Shown here in pieces: positions 52,891-60,472 of a DNA stretch of 64,000 nt. The DNA comes from Pelagicoccus mobilis. GTDB lineage: Bacteria > Verrucomicrobiota > Verrucomicrobiia > Opitutales > Opitutaceae. Each line of letters opens with the position of its first letter. Within the stretch, counting starts at the first letter, position 1. The notes under the pieces were generated by a model, which had not been told where the DNA came from, searched no databases, and saw only the letters and a list, made by a program, of their open reading frames with translations. The stretch is taken from NCBI RefSeq assembly GCF_016595505.1, contig NZ_JAENIL010000013.1, forward strand, positions 62,001 through 126,000, read 5' to 3'. A program made the translations under genes and the position numbers.

Positions 52891-54249
52891 ATGAAGTATT
52901 TAGAAAAGAAAATCGCTCTGGTAGCCGCCACTTTGTTTAGCAGTCTTGGTTCTGCTCAAGTGTACGAGCTAACGGAGCAGTCATTTGACAATCCGGAATT
53001 CAAGGCTCGCTTTATGGCGAGTTACGTAGCCGAGTCTTCGACGAATCCGAACATCACCGCCGATGAGAAAGGTCTCTTTGACGAGGTGGTTCCTCTGATT
53101 GGCTCGAACCCAGATGCGGCAATTGAGCGTATCGAGGCAGGCATTACGTCAGAGAATAGCGCGGCGTTCGATTTCATCCTAGGAAATCTCTATTATCAAA
53201 AGGGTGACATCGCTAACGCGGTACGAACCTACGGCCAAGCCGTGCAGAAATTCCCGAACTATGCTCAGGCTTACTATAATATGGGGCGGGCCTACGTGGC
53301 GGACAGCGACTACGAAAACGCTCTCAAGGGGCTGCAAAAGTCTTTGGAGATTCAGGCTGCAGATGGAGCGATGTATGGTTTGATTGGGTACTGCTATCTC
53401 AATATGGATCAACCATCGACTGCTCTCGATGCCTACAAGGTCGCGATCATGCTCGCTCCCGAGAGTCGCGATTGGAAGCTCGGTAAGTTGCAGAGCCTGA
53501 TTGCTCTAGAGCGCTCGGAGGAAGCGATTGGGCTTCTTTACGAGTTCATTAAAGCGGAGCCAGGCAACGCTGACTGGTGGAAGCTGCAGGCGAACCAGTT
53601 TCTGTCGACTGACGAGAAGGACAAGGCTGCTGCAAACTTGACGGTCGTGAAGGATCTCGGAAAAGCGGATGGAGCAACGCTCGCTTTGCTAGGAGACCTC
53701 TACGTTAACGAAGGGCTTGTCGAGCCGGCGGTCGAGAGTTACACGGAAGCGATGGAGAAGGGCGGAGCTCGCCCGAGCCGGATCGTCGAGGTTGTGAATT
53801 CCTTGATCTACATGGATCAGATTCCAAGTGCTAAGACACTGCTCGCTAATCTTGAATCTAGCATGGGCAGCGATCTTTCTTCGGACCAGGAAGTGGAGGT
53901 GCTTAATGTGAAGGCCCGCTTGGCCATGCAGGAAGACGACACCGACGGAGCTGCAAGCTACCTAGCGACGCTGGTCAAGAAGGACCCGCTTAATGGAAGC
54001 GCTCTGCTTTCGCTAAGCGAATTGGAGAAGACCCGTGGCGACCTTCCCAAGGCGGAGTACTATGCGGAGAGCGCTTCGAAAATATCGGGTTTCGCGCATC
54101 AAGCCTATATCGCTCTCGCTCAGTTGAACGTGGGAAAACGCGACTACACTTCTGCAGCTAAGTACCTTCGTGAAGCGCAGCAAATCGAGCATCGCGACTA
54201 TGTGGCGGACTACTTGCTGAGAGTTGAGCAAGCAGCCTTGAGAATGTAA
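52891..54249 (+). CDS. Periplasmic TPR-repeat protein of the TonB operon
   Basis: The protein has 452 residues, with a signal peptide (about 1-22) and multiple tetratricopeptide repeats (about 80-450, e.g. NAVRTYGQAVQKFPNYAQAYYNMGRAYV). TPR proteins regularly close DUF3450-ExbBD-TonB operons and are thought to help assemble or couple the complex. It begins 4 bp after tonB. Confidence 0.88.
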   Translation: MKYLEKKIALVAATLFSSLGSAQVYELTEQSFDNPEFKARFMASYVAESSTNPNITADEKGLFDEVVPLIGSNPDAAIERIEAGITSENSAAFDFILGNLYYQKGDIANAVRTYGQAVQKFPNYAQAYYNMGRAYVADSDYENALKGLQKSLEIQAADGAMYGLIGYCYLNMDQPSTALDAYKVAIMLAPESRDWKLGKLQSLIALERSEEAIGLLYEFIKAEPGNADWWKLQANQFLSTDEKDKAAANLTVVKDLGKADGATLALLGDLYVNEGLVEPAVESYTEAMEKGGARPSRIVEVVNSLIYMDQIPSAKTLLANLESSMGSDLSSDQEVEVLNVKARLAMQEDDTDGAASYLATLVKKDPLNGSALLSLSELEKTRGDLPKAEYYAESASKISGFAHQAYIALAQLNVGKRDYTSAAKYLREAQQIEHRDYVADYLLRVEQAALRM

Positions 54250-54310
54250 GTACGTTTCTGATACGAATTTCGGGGGCGGGATTCTTGACGATATTCCTAC
54301 ACCAACACTA

Positions 54311-54325
54311 TGAAAAAGATGTCTA
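54311..54325 (+). promoter_or_regulatory. Shared leader motif at the start of exported aminotransferase 3
   Basis: TGAAAAAGATGTCTA matches the core AAAAAGATGTCTA of the other copies. It decides the start: the ATG at 54319 aligns with the motif, not the ATG at 54310. Confidence 0.55.
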
Positions 54326-55449
54326 ATCCCGTCGCTCGACGGATGCGTAGCTGGATGCTCCCAGCTGCGTTCGCGAGCTCCTTTTTTCTCGGTTCTGTGC
54401 ATGCTGAACCAGGTCCAACTCTTGAAAATAGCCCGACTCGCTTAAGTAGCAACGAGAACGCTTTCGGATACACGCCTCGTGCCAAGGAAGCCATGATCGA
54501 AGCTCTCGATGGCGGTGGCTACTACAACCGAAACAACGTTACGGAGTTGATAGAACTCTGCGCGGCTAAAGAGGGTGTACCCAAGGATTACATACTCACA
54601 ACCGCAGGGTCCGGGCCTTTGCTCATGATGACCGCTTTGGCCTACGCCGAGCCAGGTGCCAACGTAGTGACGACCGAAATGGGTTACACTCAGCTGGTGC
54701 GAAAGTTCGAAGCTAGGGGTGGTGATGTGAAATACGCCGCTCTTGGTGAAGACATGGGCTACGACTTTAAGGCTTTAGGTGCAGCGATTGATGAGAATAC
54801 TAAAATCGTCTATATCTGTAACCCGAACAATCCCACCGGGGTGAGTGCTGATCCGGTGGAATTGAAGAAGTTCGTTCTCTCAGTTCCTCAGGACATTCTT
54901 GTTTTTGTTGACGAGGCGTACCTTGAGCTTACGTCCGGAAACTTCGCTCTGGCCACTTGTGCTCCGCTGACGAAAGTGCGTAAGAACCTGATCATTACAC
55001 GTACCTTTTCCAAAGGATACGGGATGGCGGGCTTGCGCATCGGCTATGGTGTCGCTCAGCCAGAGGTTCTGAAGAAGATCGGAGTTTTCCACATGGGCTC
55101 GCCGAGTTACTTGTCGGCTATTGCGGCCTGCGAGGCGATCAAGGATGAGACTCACCTGGCCTACAACATCAAGAGCTACCAGGATATTCGTAAATCTGTA
55201 TGCTCGGCCTTTGACGATATGGGTGTTACCTATGCTCAGCCCGATGGCGCGTTTGTTTATTTCCATACTGGGATCGATCAGCAGCTGCTCCGTAACGCTA
55301 TGGAGCGCCAGGGAATCCTCATCAGTGGTTCTCGTGTGTCGGGTGCTCCGGTTGAGAAGTACGCTGGTTGGGCACGCGTGAGTATTGGAACGCAAAGCCA
55401 GATGGATCGCTTTTTAGGAGTTTTGGGAGGGTTAATGGCCGAGCTCTAG
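54319..55449 (+). CDS. Exported PLP-dependent aminotransferase 3 (HisC-like)
   Basis: A protein of about 376 residues. The N-terminal signal carries a twin arginine (ARRMRSWMLPAAFASSFFLGSVHA). The enzyme domain starts LSSNENAFGYTPRA. It has TAGSGPLLMM, CNPNNPTG, FVDEAYLE, the PLP lysine in TRTFSKGYGMAGLRIGYG and WARVSIGT. It is closer to aminotransferase 1 than to 2. It is the last gene of the TonB operon, 69 bp after the TPR gene, which ties this exported enzyme to TonB-dependent uptake. The start is set by the leader motif; the frame extends 9 bp upstream. Confidence 0.88.
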   Translation: MSNPVARRMRSWMLPAAFASSFFLGSVHAEPGPTLENSPTRLSSNENAFGYTPRAKEAMIEALDGGGYYNRNNVTELIELCAAKEGVPKDYILTTAGSGPLLMMTALAYAEPGANVVTTEMGYTQLVRKFEARGGDVKYAALGEDMGYDFKALGAAIDENTKIVYICNPNNPTGVSADPVELKKFVLSVPQDILVFVDEAYLELTSGNFALATCAPLTKVRKNLIITRTFSKGYGMAGLRIGYGVAQPEVLKKIGVFHMGSPSYLSAIAACEAIKDETHLAYNIKSYQDIRKSVCSAFDDMGVTYAQPDGAFVYFHTGIDQQLLRNAMERQGILISGSRVSGAPVEKYAGWARVSIGTQSQMDRFLGVLGGLMAEL

Positions 55450-55485
55450 TCGACTGCTCGAACTTTTTCCCGCCCTCCTCAATGA

Positions 55486-55520
55486 GGCGGAGAGGCCCTT
55501 GTGCTTCTCCGCCTTCTTTG
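55486..55520 (+). terminator. Intrinsic terminator after the TonB/aminotransferase operon
   Basis: GGCGGAGA pairs with TCTCCGCC across a 12-base loop, followed by TTCTTTGTGT. Confidence 0.75.
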
Positions 55521-55557
55521 TGTCTGGATGGTGGGGCTGGAACTTTGGATACAAGAG

Positions 55558-55623
55558 GTAGCGACCGTTGTCCCCAACGGTCACATTTTGCAGAAGTGGT
55601 CGTTGGGACAACGGCCGCGACCT
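55558..55623. repeat. Two REP-like palindromes in inverted orientation (BIME-like pair)
   Basis: The first unit is GTAG then CGACCGTTG-TCC-CCAACGGTC on the plus strand (55558-55583). The second is its near-copy on the minus strand (about 55596-55623), with GTCG at the foot. The two are about 12 bp apart. Confidence 0.75.
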
Positions 55624-55777
55624 TCGGGATGACGCTGAACTGCTAGAAATCGATTTTGGTTTAGACATGAGAAATATGAATGAAATTTCTAAACTTGCGG
55701 AACTATGAAAAGCGCGCATCTTAATTTCTTAACTTATCAAACTTTCTCCGAAACCCCAATCCGAGGAGATCGTTTCC

Positions 55778-56671
55778 ATGCTCTCATACCCCATGAGCTT
55801 GCCTGCCCAGCAAGTTTTTCGTCGTTACATTTTACCTACACTCCTTTCCCTGATCGGTTTCCCGTTGTCGGCTCAGCATCAGCTGTCGATTCCGAACCCG
55901 GTTGCCGCGGAAGAGAAGCTAGGTGTGCTCGCTTTAAACGATTCGCTTTGCGTGGTCGACCTCGGCTTCGGGATAGAGAGTGTCGCTTCGAACGCTTACT
56001 ACTTCGAAGCGGCGGACTCCTATGCCGATGGTTTTTTGGAGATAAACCGACCTGTCGGAAATGTCATTCGAGAGGGGAGGAAGGCGACCTTTGACTTTAG
56101 CGTGAAGGTGAGGCCGAGTCGAAATTACACGGACTGCTTTGTCGTATTGCGACTCTTCACGCAGGACGGTCGTGAGTTTCTGCTTCCCTTTGAGATCGAT
56201 GATTTAAAGGAAGGAAAAGCCGACATCGTGCGCATCACCCCCACGCTCGTTTACGACGACTTGAACAAGGGAGTGTATCACTACCATTTCTTTTCGGGCG
56301 GCCGGGAGATCTACTATGCACCGACTCAATTCCAGCTCGGCAAAAAACGGCTTCGTCCGCTTGCTCTTCGTGGATCGGGAAGTCGTGAACCGGAAATCGA
56401 TCGGATTCCCGATGGAGGACTACCCAAAGAGTTGAGCTACTTGGTTTCGGGTGAAGAGGTTCTTGTCGCTGTCGGCGTCAACGACAACGGTTACAGCGTG
56501 GACCACACTGTCCTATCGGACTCAGATCCCATGGCCGGACAGCTCGCGTTGAAGCTCGTAAAGAATGCCCGCTTCAAGCCTGGTAGCGAAAATGGATTTT
56601 TTGCCCGAAAGGACTTGTTACTGCGTGTGCAGTTCGACTCTCGCGGTCACTATCAGATGCGAGCAGAGTAA
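55778..56671 (+). CDS. Secreted protein with TonB_C-like C-terminal domain
   Basis: The protein has 297 residues. A signal peptide (about 14-33, RYILPTLLSLIGFPLSA) precedes a beta-rich middle part. A C-terminal segment of about 60 residues (VLVAVGVNDNGYSVDHTVLS ... ARFKPGSENG) matches the pattern of the TonB C-terminal domain (strand, helix with alanine/valine, rFkPa-G). There is no retained membrane anchor other than the signal. A second ATG at 55793 is an alternative start. Function is unknown; it might dock on TonB receptors without the motor. Confidence 0.6.
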   Translation: MLSYPMSLPAQQVFRRYILPTLLSLIGFPLSAQHQLSIPNPVAAEEKLGVLALNDSLCVVDLGFGIESVASNAYYFEAADSYADGFLEINRPVGNVIREGRKATFDFSVKVRPSRNYTDCFVVLRLFTQDGREFLLPFEIDDLKEGKADIVRITPTLVYDDLNKGVYHYHFFSGGREIYYAPTQFQLGKKRLRPLALRGSGSREPEIDRIPDGGLPKELSYLVSGEEVLVAVGVNDNGYSVDHTVLSDSDPMAGQLALKLVKNARFKPGSENGFFARKDLLLRVQFDSRGHYQMRAE

Positions 56672-57204
56672 CTTCTATGAGGAGGCGATGGTTCCCATGT
56701 CCCGATAGGGCAAGCTAGGATCTGTCAGGCTCACCAAGGCAACCAATCCCTCTCGCTCCCATCTGTTGCGCAGTTTTGAACGTAACGTTACGTAGAAAAC
56801 TGCGCGCGCAGCGGGGCGTTCGCTGAGGACTCGCGCGGCCAAAGGTCGCGTTTACAAAAGAAAGGAGATGAGGTGATTCGGTGTGGGAGTTATTCGAGTT
56901 TTCCATCGGCGAGGGTGAAGGACGCTTATCGGAGTGCCGCGGTCACTCTTTCTACTGTAGTGTCAGCTAAGCTCCTTACATTAAACACGTATTGTGGGAA
57001 GCGACCTTATGTCGCGACTATTCCGATTTAGATCCCGGCACAAGGCCGCTTCTCACAGAAACTGTGGCTTGAGCAAATCTGTAACAGATTTCTCTTACAC
57101 CACACTAGCGTGCTCTGGTGGATCGATGTTGAACAATTTTATGTTCCAACCTGAGATTGCTGGTCTCTTGTTCGCGGCTCGCTCGACCGTAGTCAGAACT
57201 GTAG
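56672..57204. other. Intergenic region upstream of a transporter cluster
   Basis: A 533-bp gap that contains the nested palindrome at 56768-56805. Short open frames inside show no protein-like character. Promoters for the 57205 gene are expected here. Confidence 0.5.
56768..56805. promoter_or_regulatory. Nested palindrome resembling a LacI-family operator
   Basis: The outer arms GCGCAGTTTT and AAAACTGCGC flank the perfect inner palindrome ACGTAACGTTACGT. A central CG in AACGTT is typical of LacI/GalR-type operators. It lies 400 bp before the sugar-type symporter gene. Confidence 0.45.
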
Positions 57205-58560
57205 ATGATTACGGCAGTTTTGAAAGATGAGCGCAAATCCCCGGTCTGGCTGAAGTCAGGCTATGGGTCCGCCGAAGTCGGACTGACCGCGATGGAGATC
57301 ATGCTCCAGGTCTACCTGTTGGAGTTGTACCTAAGAGCTGGACTTGATCCGCTCTGGGCAGGAGCTGCACTCGCGCTTGCTGTCATTTGGGATGCGATCA
57401 GTGATCCTCTAATGGGCTGGATCTCGGACCGGACACCGGCGCGAAACTCTCGTGGAAAGAGACTGCCGTACCTTATTTTGGGCATCCCTATATCGATGCT
57501 CGCGTTTGTCTTCCTGTTTTCACCTGCTCAAGGAGGCACGGACCTAGAGTTGGGAGTCAGGCTTTTGTGCTGGTATCTGATTCTGAATACGGCGGTGACA
57601 TTAATCATTGTTCCGTACCTGGCTCTAATCAACGATCTCGCTAAGGATGCCCAAGAACGTTCGGAGTACTTTGGCTGGCGTCTGGTTTTTAGCGGTCTGG
57701 GATTGATCGTTGGTCTCAGTATCCCGCCGATCGTAGCCGCGTTGGCAGGGCAGGATGTCGATGAGCTGGGCACGGCGGGGATGCTGGAAAACCGAAGCTC
57801 CTCTGCGTACTGGCTGGCGATCGCGCTCGGGGTATTCGTTCTGCTTGCGGTTGCTGCGGTTTGGAAACGCTCGGGAAACTCTCAAGCGGAATCAAGCCCG
57901 GTTCAAATGCTCTCGGTTTTGCGTGTCTGTATTCGCTCCAAAGCGTTTCTGGTCGTGATCGGAACCTTTGTATTCATCTCAATAGGACGGGCAGTGAATG
58001 CGAGTCTCGCGCTCATATTCTACAAAGGAACCTTAGGGTTTTCCGATTCGCAGGTTGCGGTGGCGTTGATAGGTTTGTCTGTTGTCGTTATGATCGCAAC
58101 GCCTGTATGGGTCTGGATGGGAAAGCGATGGAACAAGGGGCGTTGCTGCGTTTGGGGTAGTTTAGGCCTATCGATTTTGACGGCTGTCGCGTACCCCTTG
58201 CTGCCGCCTCAGAGTATGGTTCCTGTCGCTATTGTGGTTATCCTAGGCGGTCTCAGTGTCGCTAGCGTAGTGTTGCTGGAGTCTCTCTTTTCCGACGTGA
58301 TCGAAAGTGATAGCAGAGAGAACGACATGTCGTTGACCGGTTCTTACTATGGTCTTTGGCGGCTCACAACCAAGTTTGCGAGAGCGATAGGCCTAGCTGT
58401 TTCGGGAGTATTTCTCTGGTTTATCGGCTATCAAGAAGGGGTGCTCGAGCAAGAGAGCGGAGTGTACCAATCCGTTGCTTGGGCCTTCGGTCCGGGCGTA
58501 GCCATATTTTTCGGATTGGGCACCTACCTCCTTTGGCGAGGGGTACGCGCCAATCGTTAG
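57205..58560 (+). CDS. GPH/MFS-type cation symporter
   Basis: This 451-residue permease has about twelve hydrophobic helices. The region VIWDAISDPLMGWISDRTPARNSRGKRLPYL matches the glycoside-pentoside-hexuronide:cation symporter signature (DAxxDPxxGxxSDRT.S..GRRRP). It probably imports a sugar or oligosaccharide. Its stop overlaps the convergent FAD oxidoreductase by 4 bp. Confidence 0.87.
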   Translation: MITAVLKDERKSPVWLKSGYGSAEVGLTAMEIMLQVYLLELYLRAGLDPLWAGAALALAVIWDAISDPLMGWISDRTPARNSRGKRLPYLILGIPISMLAFVFLFSPAQGGTDLELGVRLLCWYLILNTAVTLIIVPYLALINDLAKDAQERSEYFGWRLVFSGLGLIVGLSIPPIVAALAGQDVDELGTAGMLENRSSSAYWLAIALGVFVLLAVAAVWKRSGNSQAESSPVQMLSVLRVCIRSKAFLVVIGTFVFISIGRAVNASLALIFYKGTLGFSDSQVAVALIGLSVVVMIATPVWVWMGKRWNKGRCCVWGSLGLSILTAVAYPLLPPQSMVPVAIVVILGGLSVASVVLLESLFSDVIESDSRENDMSLTGSYYGLWRLTTKFARAIGLAVSGVFLWFIGYQEGVLEQESGVYQSVAWAFGPGVAIFFGLGTYLLWRGVRANR

Positions 58561-60425
58561 CGATAGCAGCGGATTTCGAAGAGCTTCACTTTTGGGGAGC
58601 CGTAGGTATCCTTTAGATTGATACGGATTGTGGAGGTTCTAACGCTTTCGAATTTGAACTTAATGAGGCGAGTTGTGTTCTCTTCTATCTCAGCGAGCTT
58701 TACCCATTTTTTCCCGATCTTCGCCTCGAGTTCGAGAGACTTGAGGAGTTCAACCGGGATGGCGGGTGCATAGTTTTCGCTGTCCCGCGGTGTTTTCAGC
58801 ATCATGATGTTTCGCTGCAAGTTTGTGTCGCACTTGATCAGGACTTGAGAGAGTTCGACTGATTCTGCCCATTCGAGGATAAGGTGTTCATTCAATCCTT
58901 GGGAAGCCCAGTGGTGGGTGCGTCCATGCTCGTCGCGCGGCACCCCATCGAGGAGCAGTTTCACATCACCGGAAGAAGTGGAGCTGGCCACGATACGAGT
59001 GGCCTGCTTTGCGAGGTTTTGCTCGTCGCTCGCTGCATGATTCGGGATATAGGCGTCGTCACGTTGCAGCTGCTCCTGCAGCGCTTTGATGTGGTTGGCA
59101 GACAGTTCGCGAGGAGTGATGCCTTTTTCGATGCACATCGCAGCAGCAGTCCCGACTGCCTGGCCCATGGTGGCACAGGTGGCCATCAGGCGTGTGGAGG
59201 AAAGGGCAACATGCGTAACGCTGACATTGCGGCCGGCGAATTGGAGATTGGATACGTTTTTTGAGTAGAGACTACGGTATGGGATTTCGTAGACCTTGTC
59301 GAAGTGGGAGTGCCAGAAGCTAGGAGGATCCTCCAGGTTTTCGATGCCGCCGGGGTTGTGTTCATCGAGAGGCCAACCACCGAAGGCAACGGTATCTTCG
59401 AAGTGCTTGTGATCGACCAAGTCAGATTCGCTTAGGATGAAGTCTCCAATGAATCGGCGCGACTCGCGGCGACCAGGAACGGAGCCGACCCAACCGAGTG
59501 CGTAGTTGTCTGCTTCCGGATACTTGCCTGAGTTTTTAACGTAGTCCCAAACACCATACGCGTAGCCCATAAGTTTGTGGCGGATTTCGTCGAAGTCTCC
59601 GACGATGTCGAAGTCACTTCCAACCTCGACCCACCAGAATCCTTCCTGGAAAGGGATGATGCTACGGTCGTCGTGGCCTTTGCTGGAGTGTTTGTCGTCA
59701 CCATGGTAAGGGATGGCGAAGGAGGGAGCCTTAAAGGGCATCGGTTTGCCCATATCGTCTGAAGAGAGCAGGATGGTTGCTCCTAGTGTCCAACCATCGG
59801 CCTTTTCAGGAGCGAACCTTTCGTTGAACTCGGAACGAGCTTCGCGGCCCGTACGATAGTAGGCTCCGGAGGTTGCCGCGAGGAGGCCGTCTCCGGAGCA
59901 ATCAATGAACTGTTTGGCATGGATGGTGATTTCCGTCTCAGTCGGACCTTGCCAGCAGCGAGCCGACGCGATTCGGTCTCCATCCATATTCGCCTTTAGG
60001 GCTTGAGTGTCGAAGAGGAGAGTGAGGTTAGGCTCACGGACGACGAAGTCGTAGAGGACGTGGTCCCAGACTGTGAACGAGTTCTGGGAATTCATGAAAC
60101 GATTGTGCAGCAAGATCTCCTCTATAATGCCGGTTTCACGATCGGCGAGACCGGTGGTGAGCTTTGTTACACCGTGAACGATGACACGAATTTCGCTAGA
60201 GGCGTTGCCGCCGAGGACGGAGCGATCTTGAACGAGGATGACCTTCGCTCCGTTGCGGGCTGCGGCCACAGCTGCGCAAATGCCCGCCATGCCGCCACCG
60301 ATTACTGTGACGTCGCTAGTGAAAGATTTTTTGCGTTGGGGCGTTTGTCGTTCGCCCGTGCCCATTTGAAGCCATCGATCCGAGGAACGGTCGCTCAGAT
60401 CGATGATGTTTGCTTGTTGGTTCAT
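58557..60425 (-). CDS. FAD-dependent oxidoreductase (FAD_oxidored type) with carbohydrate-binding-like tail
   Basis: The 622-residue protein has an FAD-binding GGGMAGICAAVAAARNGAKV near residue 41 and RSVLGGNASSEIRV, the hallmark of the GG-FAD family often found in polysaccharide clusters of Planctomycetes and Verrucomicrobia. The second FAD segment is FAGRNVSVTHVALSSTRLMATCATMGQAVGTAAAM. The last roughly 150 residues resemble a discoidin/F5-8-type beta sandwich. There is no signal peptide at the start (MNQQANIIDLSDRSS), so it is likely cytoplasmic. It oxidises an unknown, probably sugar-related, substrate. Confidence 0.82.
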   Translation of the reverse strand: MNQQANIIDLSDRSSDRWLQMGTGERQTPQRKKSFTSDVTVIGGGMAGICAAVAAARNGAKVILVQDRSVLGGNASSEIRVIVHGVTKLTTGLADRETGIIEEILLHNRFMNSQNSFTVWDHVLYDFVVREPNLTLLFDTQALKANMDGDRIASARCWQGPTETEITIHAKQFIDCSGDGLLAATSGAYYRTGREARSEFNERFAPEKADGWTLGATILLSSDDMGKPMPFKAPSFAIPYHGDDKHSSKGHDDRSIIPFQEGFWWVEVGSDFDIVGDFDEIRHKLMGYAYGVWDYVKNSGKYPEADNYALGWVGSVPGRRESRRFIGDFILSESDLVDHKHFEDTVAFGGWPLDEHNPGGIENLEDPPSFWHSHFDKVYEIPYRSLYSKNVSNLQFAGRNVSVTHVALSSTRLMATCATMGQAVGTAAAMCIEKGITPRELSANHIKALQEQLQRDDAYIPNHAASDEQNLAKQATRIVASSTSSGDVKLLLDGVPRDEHGRTHHWASQGLNEHLILEWAESVELSQVLIKCDTNLQRNIMMLKTPRDSENYAPAIPVELLKSLELEAKIGKKWVKLAEIEENTTRLIKFKFESVRTSTIRINLKDTYGSPKVKLFEIRCYR

Positions 60426-60472
60426 GCTTTGAAATTGGACACCCGCGGAGCGGCCGTCCCACCTTCGTCTGG

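Larger units (their letters stand above)
55450..55777. other. Intergenic region with terminator and paired REP (BIME-like)
   Basis: This 328-bp gap holds the terminator at 55486 and two opposed REP-like units at 55558-55623. The rest shows nothing clear. Confidence 0.6.

Noticed and set aside
56672-57204. Possible small protein genes in the gap before the symporter
   Set aside because: Frames are short, lack start context and read as random composition.
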